The position numbers and the translations under genes are program-made. A stretch of DNA of 64,000 nucleotides from Acidobacteriota bacterium (lineage in GTDB: Bacteria; Acidobacteriota; Vicinamibacteria; Vicinamibacterales; UBA2999). The DNA lies in contig VFZN01000005.1 of the NCBI GenBank assembly GCA_016871195.1, positions 163,530-227,529 on the forward strand, written 5' to 3'. This document shows positions 42,760 through 50,883 of this stretch, piece by piece; position 1 is the first letter of the stretch; each line of letters starts with the position of its first letter. The notes under the pieces were generated by a model, which worked only from the letters and a program-made list of their open reading frames with translations, was not told the origin of the DNA and did no database searches.

Positions 42760-44313
42760 ATGACACCAGACCAGCGGATGTCAGAGCTGCTTCGGCAGGC
42801 GAGGTCTGACGCGCACGCCGAACGCAGCGGGGTGCTCGATTGTCTCGACACCGATGCGTTTCACGTGCTGGTAATTGGTGGCGGCGCGACGGGACTCGGC
42901 GTCGCCGTGGACGCCGCGTCACGCGGCCTGCGCACGGCGGTTGTCGAGGCCCTCGACTGGGCCGCAGGCACCAGCAGCCGCAGCACCAAGCTGGTACACG
43001 GCGGCGTGCGCTACCTCGAGCAGATGGACTTCGGTCTGGTGCGCGAGGCCCTGCACGAACGTGGCCTGCTGCACATGAATGCGCCGCATCTCGTGCATCC
43101 GCTGCCCTTCATCGTGCCGAGCTTCAAGTGGTGGGAGGGCCCGTTCTACGGGACGGGCCTGAGGCTCTACGACGCGCTCGCGGGTGACCTCAACCTGACG
43201 CCAAGCCGGTTCATGAGCCGCGAAGAGGTCATTGCGCGCATCCCCAACGTGCACCTCGACGGGCTGCGGGGCGGCGTCGAGTACCACGACGGGCAGTTTG
43301 ATGACGCGCGCCTGGCGATCAGCCTGTTGCGCACGGCGCAGGCGCACGGGGCGGTGGCCGCCCGTTCGATGCGGGTGCACGCACTCGTGCAGGACGGGGG
43401 CCGGGTCGCGGGCGCAGAGGCGCACTGCGGCATCACGGGCCGCACGGTTTGCATCCGCGCGCGCGCCGTGGTGAATTGCACGGGCATCTTCACCGACTCG
43501 ATCCGCGCAATGGAGTCACCCGACGCACGGCCGATGATCGAGCCCGCACAGGGGGTGCATGTGGTGCTCGATCGCTCCTTCCAGCCGAGCGACACGGCGA
43601 TCATGGTGCCGCACACTGACGATGGTCGTGTGCTGTTTGTGATTCCATGGCACGGTCATACGCTCATCGGTACCACCGACATTCCACGACCGCGGCCCGA
43701 GGAAGACCCGCAGCCAACCGAAGAGGAAATCGGCTTCACTCTGCACAACGCGGGCCGGTATCTGCAGCGCGTGCCCACACGGGCCGACGTGCGCGCTGCG
43801 TTCGCCGGCATGCGACCGCTCGTGCATGAGGGCGGCATCGATGGCACCGCCAGCAAGGTGGTAAGCCGCAGTCATGTGGTGCAGGTGGGCGCCACTGGCC
43901 TCGTGAGCGTGATGGGTGGCAAGTGGACGACCTACCGGAAGATGGCCCAGGACGGCGTCGACCGCGCCGTCGCCGTCGCCGACCTGCCGGCCGGACCGTG
44001 TGTTACCGAAACGCTGCCCGTGCACGGCGCGATTGCACGGACCGACCCGCGGTGGCCCGCCGAGGACTGGCTGCAAGCCTACGGGTCAGAGGCCGACGCA
44101 CTTGGTGCACTGATGGCCCGAGAGCCTGCGCTCGCCGCGCCGCTGCATCCTGCGCTGCCGTACACCGGCGCTGCGCTCTGGTGGGGCCTGCGGTACGAGC
44201 AGGCACACTCGGTGGACGACCTGCTGTATCGACGGACTCGTGCGGGCCTGCTGCACGCGGAGGCCACGCACGCGATCGCCAGACGGATTGGTCCGATGCT
44301 CGAGGGGTCGTGA
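42760..44313 (+). CDS. glpD: Glycerol-3-phosphate dehydrogenase (FAD)
   Basis: Membrane-associated flavoenzyme that oxidises glycerol 3-phosphate to DHAP and feeds electrons to quinone. About 517 residues; a GTG six bases upstream (42754) is an alternative start. FAD loop VIGGGATGLGVAVDAASRG, the family signature SSRSTKLVHGGVRYLEQ, GTTDIPRPRPEEDP and VSVMGGKWTTYRKMA are present; the C-terminal DAO_C domain follows (about 390-515). No glpK or glpF nearby in the window, so it probably serves lipid or respiratory glycerol-3-P turnover. Confidence 0.93.
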   Translation: MTPDQRMSELLRQARSDAHAERSGVLDCLDTDAFHVLVIGGGATGLGVAVDAASRGLRTAVVEALDWAAGTSSRSTKLVHGGVRYLEQMDFGLVREALHERGLLHMNAPHLVHPLPFIVPSFKWWEGPFYGTGLRLYDALAGDLNLTPSRFMSREEVIARIPNVHLDGLRGGVEYHDGQFDDARLAISLLRTAQAHGAVAARSMRVHALVQDGGRVAGAEAHCGITGRTVCIRARAVVNCTGIFTDSIRAMESPDARPMIEPAQGVHVVLDRSFQPSDTAIMVPHTDDGRVLFVIPWHGHTLIGTTDIPRPRPEEDPQPTEEEIGFTLHNAGRYLQRVPTRADVRAAFAGMRPLVHEGGIDGTASKVVSRSHVVQVGATGLVSVMGGKWTTYRKMAQDGVDRAVAVADLPAGPCVTETLPVHGAIARTDPRWPAEDWLQAYGSEADALGALMAREPALAAPLHPALPYTGAALWWGLRYEQAHSVDDLLYRRTRAGLLHAEATHAIARRIGPMLEGS

Positions 44314-44540
44314 ACCCCGGCACCGTGCAGATGGGAGACACGCGCGGCCTCCCGAGGCAACGGGGCCTGACCTGTTCCCTGCCGCAGACCGTGCAAGCCC
44401 CCTCGCCACAGGGCCGAGGCCGATCGCCTGCACAGGACCGTTCACCGAACACACCGTCCGCTCCGCGCCAGCGGCCACTACCCCCAAGCCGCAAACCCCT
44501 GTAGACTCTGCGGGGCCGCGGTGGCGGCCACGATACACCT

Positions 44541-45956
44541 ATGAATACGCCCGCGCCGCCCTCCCCAACCCCTGCCGGTTCTGCCGATGACCAGCTCGTC
44601 AAGGGCATCGGCCTCTGGGGGGCCACGTTTCTTGTCATTGGCAGCGTCATCGGGTCGGGCATCTTCCTGACGACCGGCGGCATGATCGCCGAGCTGCCGT
44701 CGACGACGCTGCTGCTGACGGCCTGGGTGGCGGGCGGCCTGCTGGCGATGGCCGGCGGCCTGACCTATGCCGAGATGGGCGCGATGTATCCGCGCTCGGG
44801 CGGTCTGTATGTGTTTCTCACCGAAGCCTACGGGCCGGCCGTCGGATTCCTCTTCGGCTGGGCCTGCATGCTGGTGATTCTCACCGGCTCGATTGGCACG
44901 GTCGCCGTGGGGTTCGCCGAGTACTTCAGTTACTTCTTCCCCTCACTCAGCACCGCCAACATCCTCTTCAGCGTGCCAATGTCCTGGGGCGCCTGGTCGA
45001 TCAGCGCGGGTCAGCTGGTGGCGGCCGCATCGATTGCCGTCATCGCCGCCATCAACTATGTCGGGGTGAACAGCGGCAATGTGCTCAATGCCGTCCTGAC
45101 CGTGGCGAAGATCGGGCTGCTGGTGCTGCTGCCGCTGCTGGCGCTCGCCTCCCTGCGCATCGACCCGGTGTACGTGCCGGTCGTGCCGCCCGACACCGCG
45201 CGGCCGCTCGCCTCGTTCGGCATCATCATGATTGCGGTGATGTGGACGTACGAAGGCTGGTATTACGTGGCGTTCGCCGCCGGCGAAATCAAGGATGCCG
45301 CCCGCAATGTGCCCCGCTCGCTCATCTATGGCACCGTGGCCCTGACGCTCATCTACCTTGCCGTGAATCTGGCCTATGTCTACACGCTGTCGGTAGAGGA
45401 AATGTCGGGCGTGACCCGCATCGCCGAGAAGGCTGCCACGGTGCTGATCGGCCCGGCGGGTGCGGCGCTGGTCGCCGCCAGTGTCGTCATCTCGACCTTC
45501 GGGTGCAACGTCGCGGCGGTCATCACCTGCTCGCGCACGTGCTTTGCGATGGCGACCGACCGTCGCTTCTTTCCCATCACGGCCCGGGTGCACCCTGTCT
45601 ATCGCACCCCGCACGTCGCCCTCATCGTCACCAGCGCGTGGTCGGCGTTTCTGACACTGACCGGCGGCTATGAAACGCTCTTCACGTATGTGACCTTTGC
45701 GTCGGTGCTATTCGGGGCGCTCGGCGGCGCGGCGATCTTTGTGCTGCGGGCGCGGCGCCCGGATGCGCCGCGACCATCTCGGGCGTGGGGCTATCCGGTG
45801 GTGCCGGCGCTGTATGTGCTGGGCTCAGTGGCTCTGGTGTGGAATACCCTGATGGAGCGGCCCGGTGCGTCGATTGCGGGCTTGGGCCTCGTCGCGATGG
45901 GTCTACCCTTCTACTGGTACTGGTCGCGGCAGGATACTGCCGCGGCGCGTCCCTGA
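44541..45956 (+). CDS. APC-family amino acid permease
   Basis: 471 residues with 12 predicted membrane helices. The opening VKGIGLWGATFLVIGSVIGS includes the helix-1 GSGIF-type unwound motif (IGSVIGSGIF) of APC transporters; YAEMGAMYPRSGGLYVFL is the helix-3 block. Similar to LAT-like/serine-threonine exchangers; substrate unknown. The 227-base upstream gap holds TAGACT (44502-44507), a possible -10, and a GC-rich hairpin GGCCGC/GCGGCC (44514-44529) in the 5' UTR just before the start. Confidence 0.9.
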   Translation: MNTPAPPSPTPAGSADDQLVKGIGLWGATFLVIGSVIGSGIFLTTGGMIAELPSTTLLLTAWVAGGLLAMAGGLTYAEMGAMYPRSGGLYVFLTEAYGPAVGFLFGWACMLVILTGSIGTVAVGFAEYFSYFFPSLSTANILFSVPMSWGAWSISAGQLVAAASIAVIAAINYVGVNSGNVLNAVLTVAKIGLLVLLPLLALASLRIDPVYVPVVPPDTARPLASFGIIMIAVMWTYEGWYYVAFAAGEIKDAARNVPRSLIYGTVALTLIYLAVNLAYVYTLSVEEMSGVTRIAEKAATVLIGPAGAALVAASVVISTFGCNVAAVITCSRTCFAMATDRRFFPITARVHPVYRTPHVALIVTSAWSAFLTLTGGYETLFTYVTFASVLFGALGGAAIFVLRARRPDAPRPSRAWGYPVVPALYVLGSVALVWNTLMERPGASIAGLGLVAMGLPFYWYWSRQDTAAARP

Positions 45957-46187
45957 CGCCAGTGCCGCCTGAGACGATGGTGGACATGCCGGCGGCGAAC
46001 ACCCCGTATCGACATCCGGGATCCGTCGTTGCGGGTTCCGCCCGCCCACGTGTCCTTCGCACACGACTGCGCATGGCGCTCGCGGCCACTCAGGTCAGGG
46101 GGTGTCGCGGCCAACTTCCACAACCTCCATTGGCCGACGATGGCGCATGGGCAGTCAAGGACGACCTCAGCCTCAGACCGTGACTGG

Positions 46188-46206
46188 GGCCGGCCTAGGG
46201 CCGGCC
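46188..46206. repeat. GGCCGGCC inverted repeat with 3-base spacer
   Basis: Two copies of GGCCGGCC separated by TAG; each copy is itself palindromic and the pair can form an 8-base-pair hairpin. No T-run follows on either strand. It lies about 230 bases after the permease stop and may act as a weak terminator. Confidence 0.4.
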
Positions 46207-46395
46207 ACGCGCTTCACGTCGAGCAGGTCGTCCGCTGCAAGCGCATCTAGGCGTTCATTGGCTCGGTCGCACGCCGGACCATCACCGGCTCCATCCCCGC
46301 CAGGACCCGTAAGCACTTCCCCGCAGGAAGTCTGGCAACGTCACAGTCAGACCTCGGTGGCGCTGTTCAGCGGCCACGCCCTGCTCAAGCTGATG

Positions 46396-46404
46396 TGCTA
46401 TAAC
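46396..46404 (+). promoter_or_regulatory. Extended -10 element, possible promoter for the NHL gene
   Basis: TGCTATAAC matches the extended -10 form (TGn followed by TATAAT-like). No matching -35 is visible. Use of it would give a 5' UTR of about 180 bases for the gene at 46592. Confidence 0.3.
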
Positions 46405-46591
46405 GCGGGCACACGCGGCGCCGTCCACGACGCGGTCGCAAACCGCCACTGCCCCTTCCCAGCAATCGCGTTCTGGAATGCCTGTCGTCTCTCAGGCCTG
46501 AAGCCAACTGCCCGGTGGCATCCAACCCTCTCCCCTTGCACCGGCGCCCGGTTCTCGGGTCTACTGAACCATCCGTCTTCAGGAGCCACCC

Positions 46592-47737
46592 ATGTCCATG
46601 TCCCGACTGTTCGTGTCAGGTCTCGGTCTCACCGTCGCGTTCGTCGCGGCCCTGTCGCATCCCGGCGCTCCGGCGCTGGCACAGGCCGGCAAGGTCGCCA
46701 ATCCCATCACCGGCGAGGGCTTCCCCAACCCGACCCCGGTCGTCACCCGCAACTGGGGCACCCTGCCCGCCGGCCGCACCTGGGGCACCAGTGCCGGTAT
46801 CGAAATCGATCCCACCGACGGCAACGTCTGGGCCTATGAACGCTGCGGCGCCGGCACCGCCGGTGGCGGGCCCGTCGACTGCGAGAACAACGCAGTCGAC
46901 CCCGTGTTCAAGTTCGACCGGAAGACCGGCGCCATTCTCGCCAACATCGGCAAGGGCGTCATGGTCACGCCCCACGGCATTCATGTCGACCGCCAGGGCA
47001 ATGTGTGGATCGCCGATTTTGCCGGCAACAAGGCCGGCACCCGCGGCCATCAGGTGCACAAGTTCAGCCCGAAGGGCGAGAAGCTGATGAGCCTCGGCGT
47101 CGCCGGCAAGGCCGGCAATGCCGACGGTGAGTTCAACCAGCCGAACGATGTGGTCGTCGGGCCGGATGGCAGCATCTATGTGTCGGACGGCCACGACGCC
47201 CAGGGCTTCATCACCGCGCAGCAGGTGGCCGACGGCATCAAGCGCGGCGCCACGTCGCGCATCAGCAAGTTTTCGCCCGATGGCACGTTCATTAAGAGTT
47301 GGGGCGGCATCGGCGTCAAGCACGGCGAGTTCCGCACGCCGCATTCATTGATGTTCGATGCGAAGGGCCGCCTGTGGGTCGCCGACCGCGGCAATCACCG
47401 CCTCGAGATCTTCGATCGGAACGGCACGTATCTCGAGTCGCGCTACATGTACGGCCGCATCAGCGGCTTCACCATCGCCAACGGGCAGGTGTATGCGATC
47501 GATTCCGAGTCGGGTCCCTACAATCACGTCAACTGGCGCAATGGCGTGCGCATCGGTCCCCTCGACGAAGACCGCATCGTCGGGTTCGTGCCGCCGTTTG
47601 AGCGCGAGGATCGCGTATATCAGGGCACCGCAGGAGAAGGCATCGCAGTAGATGCCGACGGCACCATCTTCGCGGCCGAGGGGCCGAACTCGATCCGCCA
47701 GGCCGGCGGGGCCTTCACGAAATATTCGAAGCGGTAA
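46592..47737 (+). CDS. Exported NHL-repeat protein (peptidyl-alpha-hydroxyglycine lyase-like)
   Basis: 381 residues with AGGAG six bases before the ATG. Signal peptide about 1-31 (ends PALAQAG). The mature protein is a six-bladed NHL propeller: TPHGIHVDRQGNVWIADF, QPNDVVVGPDGSIYVSDG, TPHSLMFDAKGRLWVADRGN and GEGIAVDADGTIFAAEG are successive blades with the family spacing. The pattern resembles the lyase half of peptide-amidating enzymes, a common annotation for such bacterial proteins. Whether it has lyase activity is open. Confidence 0.8.
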   Translation: MSMSRLFVSGLGLTVAFVAALSHPGAPALAQAGKVANPITGEGFPNPTPVVTRNWGTLPAGRTWGTSAGIEIDPTDGNVWAYERCGAGTAGGGPVDCENNAVDPVFKFDRKTGAILANIGKGVMVTPHGIHVDRQGNVWIADFAGNKAGTRGHQVHKFSPKGEKLMSLGVAGKAGNADGEFNQPNDVVVGPDGSIYVSDGHDAQGFITAQQVADGIKRGATSRISKFSPDGTFIKSWGGIGVKHGEFRTPHSLMFDAKGRLWVADRGNHRLEIFDRNGTYLESRYMYGRISGFTIANGQVYAIDSESGPYNHVNWRNGVRIGPLDEDRIVGFVPPFEREDRVYQGTAGEGIAVDADGTIFAAEGPNSIRQAGGAFTKYSKR

Positions 47738-47760
47738 GGGCGTCGCGCCGACGCGTGACG

Positions 47761-48273
47761 TTACGCGGTTGCTGCCGGGGTAGCCCCAGCCCCCCCGGCG
47801 GTATCTGCCTCGAAACGCCGCGTGACGTCGACCCACGTCGCCCCCGACAGCTCGGCCAGCCGCGCCGGCGACAGCCGCACGGCCGCATGCATCGCGCCGG
47901 CCGCCGGCAGCACGTCGTCGTAGGCCCGCAGCGATTCGTCGCAGAACACCCGCAGCGGCTGCAGCAGGCCCAGCGGCGTCACACCACCCACCGGGTGGCC
48001 CGTGGCCGCTTCCACATCATCGAATTGCAGCATCGAAGGCTTGGCCCGGAACGTGGCCTTGAATTTCTGGTTGTCGAGCCGGGCATCGCCGCTGATGACC
48101 AGCAGAATCACCTCATCGCCGATGCGCAGCGACAGCGTCTTGGCAATGCGCCCGGGTTCAACGCCGTGCGCCGCCGCCGCGAGGGCGACGGTGGCGGTGC
48201 TGGTGTCGACCTCGACCACCTGCAGGTCGGGCGCATGCGACAGCAGGAAGGCCTTGACGGAGGCGAGACTCAT
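47761..48273 (-). CDS. YbaK/ProX-type aminoacyl-tRNA deacylase
   Basis: 170 residues of the YbaK/aminoacyl-tRNA-associated domain, a trans-editing enzyme that hydrolyses mischarged tRNA such as Cys-tRNAPro or Ala-tRNAPro. GRIAKTLSLRIGDEVILLVI carries the family Lys, with SGDARLDNQKFK and HPVGGVTPLGLL (the GGVxPxG loop) following. The C-terminus has a short Ala/Gly tail. Starts in an ATGA overlap with the upstream membrane protein. Confidence 0.9.
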   Translation of the reverse strand: MSLASVKAFLLSHAPDLQVVEVDTSTATVALAAAAHGVEPGRIAKTLSLRIGDEVILLVISGDARLDNQKFKATFRAKPSMLQFDDVEAATGHPVGGVTPLGLLQPLRVFCDESLRAYDDVLPAAGAMHAAVRLSPARLAELSGATWVDVTRRFEADTAGGAGATPAATA

Positions 48274-49286
48274 CGTGCCGACACTATACCGCGCGTGTCG
48301 ATGTCGACCTCGGCCCCCAGCCAGATCATGTCGGCCGTCATGGCAATCGTGCCCGCACGCGCCGAGACCGGCACCGATCGTCCTTTGACCGTGAGCACCG
48401 AGTGCACTCCCACGGGCAACGACACGGGCCTCACCTTCCCCGTGGGAATCGTCACATCAAAACCCTTCTCGAGCAGACGGTCGAGCGCACCCCTGATATC
48501 GACACGGCTCAGCACCATGCCACACACGCCCTTCCGGCTGTCGAGGATGCGCTGCACCGTGGCCCACGACGCCTCGGACGGCACCACCTTGAGGTGCAAT
48601 TTGAGCGGACTGAGTCGTGGAGCGACCACGAGCCGCTGTCCTGTCGTCGAGAACGTCAGCGCCCCGGTCACCCGTTCGTTGATGGGCGTCACCGAGCCGG
48701 TGACTACTTCCTTCACCGTCATGTCGCCGCACACCAGTCCGCTGACGTTGCGGCCATCCCACGTGAAGTCGATGTCGGCTTCCCCCGTGCCCGATGCGAG
48801 CCGCACCGGCACGGCCAGCGCCATGCGGTTGCGTCCGAACGTGACGGTCGGTGTGCCCGTGGTGATGCGTGCGCGCACGCTCGACACGTTGAGGCGCAGG
48901 TCATAATCGCCCAGGTGCACCACGCGGCGAATGCTGCCCTGCTTGCGAACCGAGATGTTGCGCAGCTCGAGCGCCACCTGATCGGCCATACCCGTGACAA
49001 GCCGCTGCACCAGCGTGCGGGTCAGTGCCGTCGGCACACCAATGCGCACGGGCTGCTCGGGCAATCCCACCGCCCGGGGGTCGGCCTGCAGACCCGCATC
49101 AAGTCGCGCCCGCAGGAGGTCGCGCTCTTCGGTGAGTGCGGCAATCTCCTGCTGCGACTGATCAATGGTCTTGCGGTCGGGTTGCTCGCGCCACTCGCGA
49201 TAGCGCTGCCAGCCTGCGACGCCTCCTGCCGCCAGCGCGCCCAGCGTCACGAACAGCGCACCCAGCCACCAGGCGCGGCGGCTCAT
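48270..49286 (-). CDS. Uncharacterised envelope protein with N-terminal membrane anchor
   Basis: 338 residues. One membrane segment (about 6-26) then a short coiled coil (TIDQSQQEIAALTEERDLLRA region, about 40-60) and a beta-rich body (about 75-335) with repeated amphipathic strands such as VALELRNISVRKQGSIRR and VRARITTGTPTVTFGRNR. No family recognised; the body resembles lipid-binding or LEA-like beta folds only in general pattern. Its layout parallels the upstream lipoprotein gene, to which it is joined by ATGA. Cytoplasmic N-terminus and periplasmic body are inferred. Confidence 0.65.
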   Translation of the reverse strand: MSRRAWWLGALFVTLGALAAGGVAGWQRYREWREQPDRKTIDQSQQEIAALTEERDLLRARLDAGLQADPRAVGLPEQPVRIGVPTALTRTLVQRLVTGMADQVALELRNISVRKQGSIRRVVHLGDYDLRLNVSSVRARITTGTPTVTFGRNRMALAVPVRLASGTGEADIDFTWDGRNVSGLVCGDMTVKEVVTGSVTPINERVTGALTFSTTGQRLVVAPRLSPLKLHLKVVPSEASWATVQRILDSRKGVCGMVLSRVDIRGALDRLLEKGFDVTIPTGKVRPVSLPVGVHSVLTVKGRSVPVSARAGTIAMTADMIWLGAEVDIDTRGIVSAR

Positions 49287-50098
49287 CGCGCCTTCCTCTT
49301 GCGGCTGAGATCGACGACCCCCCTGACGGGTGCAGCGCCCTGCTGTTTCTCAACGACACCCACCTCGACGTGCAGAGCGACCCACAGGCGTCCGCGACCG
49401 GCCAGGGTGCGCGAGATCGACGCGTTGAGGGGCAGTCGCGCCGGGCTGATGGTGACCGGGCCCTCGGTCAGGCCCGGCACACTCACCGATTGCTGCACCG
49501 CGATGGGAATCTTCAGCGTGGGCAGCCGGCTCGCCATCTGCAGCCGGATGGTGCGTGCAACTTCATCGAGCGTTGACCCGCTCACGAAGGCGTCAAGACC
49601 CGATACACGATCAATCGCGATGTGGTCGACCGCAACCGACGCCCGCAACATCGAACTCTCCGTGTAAATCACCAGTTCGCTGAGCGCTCCGATGACGCGC
49701 ACGTCACCTTCCACAGCGACGACCCCTTCGCGCACGACATGACCCCGCAGCTCGACCAGCGGCGCGCCGGCAAAGGCCACCTTCACGCCAGTGAGTGAGA
49801 TGCGGAATGATTCCACCGCAATCTCGAGGGGTAGCTCGGCCGACAGCAGCTCCTGCACAAACGTGTCGTCGACCGCGACGATGATGTCGGATGCCGGAAG
49901 AAGGGCGTCGCCCGCATCGAGGCGCGAGATGATGTCGCGCAGGCCCTGTACTTCGCGCTCGAGCACCACTTGCTGCTCGCGATAGGCATCGGCACCTTCG
50001 TAGGGGTCTTCCCGAGCACACGCACCCGTGCCGCCCACGAGCACCGCGAAGGCCAGACCGGCCCAGACGCTGCGGCTCGCGATGCGTGTGGTCTGCAC
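49283..50098 (-). CDS. Uncharacterised lipoprotein, beta-rich
   Basis: 271 residues with a lipoprotein signal (lipobox TGAC, Cys27: VGGTGACARED). A short coiled coil (QQVVLEREVQGLRDIISRLD, about 42-61) leads into a beta-rich body with IIVAVDDTFVQELLSAELP and ISLTGVKVAFAGAPLVELRG. Same order of anchor, coiled coil and beta body as the next gene, so they may be distant paralogues that act together. Ends near a VVEKQQGAAPVRGVVDLSRK segment. Unknown function. Confidence 0.65.
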   Translation of the reverse strand: MQTTRIASRSVWAGLAFAVLVGGTGACAREDPYEGADAYREQQVVLEREVQGLRDIISRLDAGDALLPASDIIVAVDDTFVQELLSAELPLEIAVESFRISLTGVKVAFAGAPLVELRGHVVREGVVAVEGDVRVIGALSELVIYTESSMLRASVAVDHIAIDRVSGLDAFVSGSTLDEVARTIRLQMASRLPTLKIPIAVQQSVSVPGLTEGPVTISPARLPLNASISRTLAGRGRLWVALHVEVGVVEKQQGAAPVRGVVDLSRKRKAR

Positions 50099-50110
50099 GG
50101 CGCGATCAGC

Positions 50111-50836
50111 TCAGCGGGCCTGCACGCGCCCACGTCCGCCGTCGACGCCGATGACCTGTCCGGTCACCCAGGCGGCATCGGCACTCAGCAGGAACGTGAT
50201 CGCGGCGGCGATATCTTCGGCCGTGCCAAGCCTCGCGAGCGGGTGGGCCTTCTCGATGGCGGCCACCATCTGCGGATTGCCCAGCAGCCCAGCGGTGAGA
50301 GGTGTGCGCGTCAGCGACGGCGCGACGGCATTGACGCGCACGGCGGGCGCAAGTTCGGCGGCCACCGTGCGCGTGAGGCCCTCGACCGCGCCCTTCGCCA
50401 TCGCCACAGCAGTGTGATTCGAGAAGCCGGTCTGCACCGCGACAGTGGAACACAGCACCACCGACGCCGCCCCGTGGGCCTTGAGTGCCGCGGACGCGGC
50501 CTGCACCGCGAGGGCGGCACTGAGAGCATGCACGCGGAAGTCGTCGAGAATGTCGTCGGCGGTCACACGCGCCAGACTCTTGAGCGACAGCGTCCCCACC
50601 GCATACACCAGGCCGGCCAGCGACTCACCGGCGGCGGCTGTGGCCTGTGCGAACACCTCGGGTGTGCGCACGTCGCCCACCGTGCAGGTGGCATCGGTCT
50701 CGGTCGCCAGCGATTCGAGGGCCGCAGACTGACGCGCGACAAGATGCAGGGGCACGCCGGCCTGATGCAGACGCCGGGCGACGGCGCTTCCTACGCCGCC
50801 GGTCGCCCCATAGATGATGACGGTTCCTGAAGCCAT
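50111..50836 (-). CDS. Short-chain dehydrogenase-like protein lacking the catalytic Tyr
   Basis: 241 residues, classical SDR fold. Dinucleotide loop IIYGATGGVGSAVARRL, GDVRTPEVF, LVYAVGTLSLKSL in place of the usual NAG strand, Ser in VLCSTVAVQTGF, and VAPSLTRTPLTAG. The YxxxK motif reads VAMAK (HTAVAMAKGAVEGL), so the Tyr is Val while the Lys is kept. Such Tyr-less SDRs form a recurring subgroup; activity is uncertain. Followed after 12 bases by the lipoprotein gene. Confidence 0.85.
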   Translation of the reverse strand: MASGTVIIYGATGGVGSAVARRLHQAGVPLHLVARQSAALESLATETDATCTVGDVRTPEVFAQATAAAGESLAGLVYAVGTLSLKSLARVTADDILDDFRVHALSAALAVQAASAALKAHGAASVVLCSTVAVQTGFSNHTAVAMAKGAVEGLTRTVAAELAPAVRVNAVAPSLTRTPLTAGLLGNPQMVAAIEKAHPLARLGTAEDIAAAITFLLSADAAWVTGQVIGVDGGRGRVQAR

Positions 50837-50883
50837 ACCGATGAGACGCCCCTTGCCGCACCGCGGATGCGAGGCCCCGGCGT

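Larger units (their letters stand above)
45957..46591. other. 635-base stretch with no supportable gene
   Basis: The open frames here are fragments extending from the neighbours and have no protein-like composition. It contains a strong inverted repeat (46188-46206) and an extended -10-like TGCTATAAC (46396-46404) that could start a long leader for the NHL gene. The longest gene-free interval in the window; it may be a decayed gene. I see no RNA gene in it. Confidence 0.6.

Noticed and set aside
46188..46206. GGCCGGCC repeat as a cloning scar
   Set aside because: Sequence on both sides is of normal native composition and GGCCGGCC can be expected in high-GC DNA.
46102..46839. Plus-strand frame of 245 codons covering the gene-free interval
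   Set aside because: Ser/Arg/Pro-rich with no domain, and it runs out of frame into the well-supported NHL gene.
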